Below, in pieces: positions 6,103-6,665 of a stretch of 6,665 bases of DNA; position 1 is the stretch's first letter, and each line of letters begins with the position of its first letter. Below the pieces are notes generated by a model. The model did not search any database, was not told where the DNA came from, and was given only the letters and a program-made list of their open reading frames with translations. The stretch is from DATKEU01 sp035544495. GTDB taxonomy: Bacteria; Myxococcota_A; Polyangia; Fen-1088. The position numbers and the translations under genes were made by a program. The DNA lies in NCBI GenBank assembly GCA_035544495.1, contig DATKEU010000121.1, positions 1-6,665 of the forward strand, in the 5' to 3' direction.

Positions 6103-6665
6103 CGGCGCCGAGAGCCGCTTCGCGCTCGCGCCGGTGCAACGCCAGATAGTGCGGCAGGCCCGGCGCGCGCGCGCGATCCAGCAGCGTGCGCGCGCTGGCG
6201 CTCTGGCCGCTGGCGTGCGCGATGGCCGCGGCCAGCAGCCAGGCGTCGCGCCCGGCCCCGAGAAGGGGCTTGACCAGCGCCCAGGCGCGCCCGACGTCGC
6301 CCGACTGCAGCGCCGCCTCGACACGGCCGAGCTGCGCCTCCTCGTGCTCGGGGCGCGCGACCAGCGCCGATTCGAAAGCCGAAGCCGCCTCGATCGGACG
6401 GCCGAGCAGCAAGAGCACGGTCCCGAGGCGGGTCAGCCCGGCGAACGACGTCGCGCCAGCGACCAGCGAACCGATGAGGGTGACGGTGCCAGGCGTGGTG
6501 GCGACCTGCAGGTCGGCCAGCGCCGCGTCCAGAAAACGCCGGCGCTCGGGTCCGCCGGGCGGCTGGCGCAGGGCCAGGACCTCGCACGCCTGGGCGCGCA
6601 GGTAACGCAGATCGGACGAACCGGTCCCCTCCGATTTTTCCGCCGCGGCCACGGTCTCGAGGACG
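6089..6665 (-). CDS. TPR-like repeat protein, 5' end outside window
   Basis: An open minus-strand frame runs from the right edge to a TGA at 6089-6091. A GTG at 6652 could start a 187-residue protein, but the frame stays open to 6665 with no stop and no clear Shine-Dalgarno, so the gene probably begins outside the window. The sequence is Ala/Leu/Arg-rich and helical. TPR-like units are visible: TRLGTVLLLLGRPIEAASAFESALVARPEHEEAQLGRVEAAL (about 76-117 from the GTG), with the Gly/Ala/Pro pattern of TPRs, then LQSGDVGRAWALVKPLL and further helix pairs to LDRARAPGLPHYLALHRRE. TPRs bind proteins or scaffold complexes. Such repeats also occur at the C-terminus of family 2 glycosyltransferases, but no catalytic part is in view, so I assign no function. 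It converges on rplI. Confidence 0.75.
   Translation of the reverse strand, partial: VLETVAAAEKSEGTGSSDLRYLRAQACEVLALRQPPGGPERRRFLDAALADLQVATTPGTVTLIGSLVAGATSFAGLTRLGTVLLLLGRPIEAASAFESALVARPEHEEAQLGRVEAALQSGDVGRAWALVKPLLGAGRDAWLLAAAIAHASGQSASARTLLDRARAPGLPHYLALHRREREAALGAAIPS
6101..6119. terminator. Weak hairpin at the convergent rplI / TPR gene junction
   Basis: AGCGGC (6101-6106) and GCCGCT (6114-6119) form a perfect 6-bp stem with a 7-nt loop. It begins inside the rplI stop codon. On the plus strand no T-run follows. On the minus strand the stem is followed by ATTCCTTCTT, so it could weakly end the transcript of the TPR gene, but right at that gene's stop codon. The short stem and poor U-tract make intrinsic termination doubtful. 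Confidence 0.25.

Noticed and set aside
4588..6324. Minus-strand open frame of 578 codons across pth, rpsF, rpsR and rplI
   Set aside because: It lies opposite four strongly conserved genes, has Arg/His/Leu-rich composition and matches no family. It is a shadow of G/C third positions.

Overview
The window is high-GC bacterial DNA, most likely from a Myxococcota/Deltaproteobacteria-type organism. This is inferred from four things: the strong G/C third-position bias, with long open frames on both strands; the TPR-plus-PEGA envelope protein; a lipoprotein with a cysteine-rich repeat region of the kind common in myxobacterial surface proteins; and a stand-alone Uma2-family nuclease. No 16S or other phylogenetic marker was compared, so the placement is provisional.

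Layout. Positions 1-1583 (minus strand) hold a two-gene envelope unit: a TPR/PEGA protein with two predicted C-terminal membrane segments, then 12 nt later a cysteine-rich lipoprotein that runs off the left edge. Positions 1584-1679 are a short, comparatively A/T-richer divergent intergenic region. Positions 1680-2264 (plus) encode a Uma2-family (DUF820) putative nuclease. From 2373 to 6102 (plus) lies a tight housekeeping block: prs (PRPP synthase), rplY/ctc (L25), pth (peptidyl-tRNA hydrolase), rpsF (S6), rpsR (S18) and rplI (L9). At 6089-6665 (minus) a TPR-type protein of unknown function converges on rplI, overlaps its 3' end by 14 bp and enters from beyond the right edge.

How the genes work together. 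The prs-rplY-pth-rpsF-rpsR-rplI block links nucleotide precursor supply (PRPP) with ribosome structure (L25 on 5S rRNA, the S6:S18 pair on the 30S platform, L9 at the base of the L1 stalk) and with recycling of peptidyl-tRNA. rpsF, rpsR and rplI are separated by only 3 nt each and are almost certainly co-translated. The longer gaps carry possible control elements: a TTGACG-type promoter before prs, an 8-bp tandem repeat between prs and rplY, a purine tract and SD-occluding hairpin before pth, and a GNRA-capped hairpin plus an SD-sequestering helix before rpsF. The last is a candidate autoregulatory leader for S6:S18.

I found no tRNA, rRNA, CRISPR array, insertion sequence or phage gene. I saw no convincing undescribed multi-gene system. 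The most useful leads are the rpsF leader structure, the prs-rplY tandem repeat, the extended S6 and L25 tails, an Asn in place of the usual active-site-region His in Pth, and the cysteine-rich lipoprotein, which is easily missed because it has no stop in the window.
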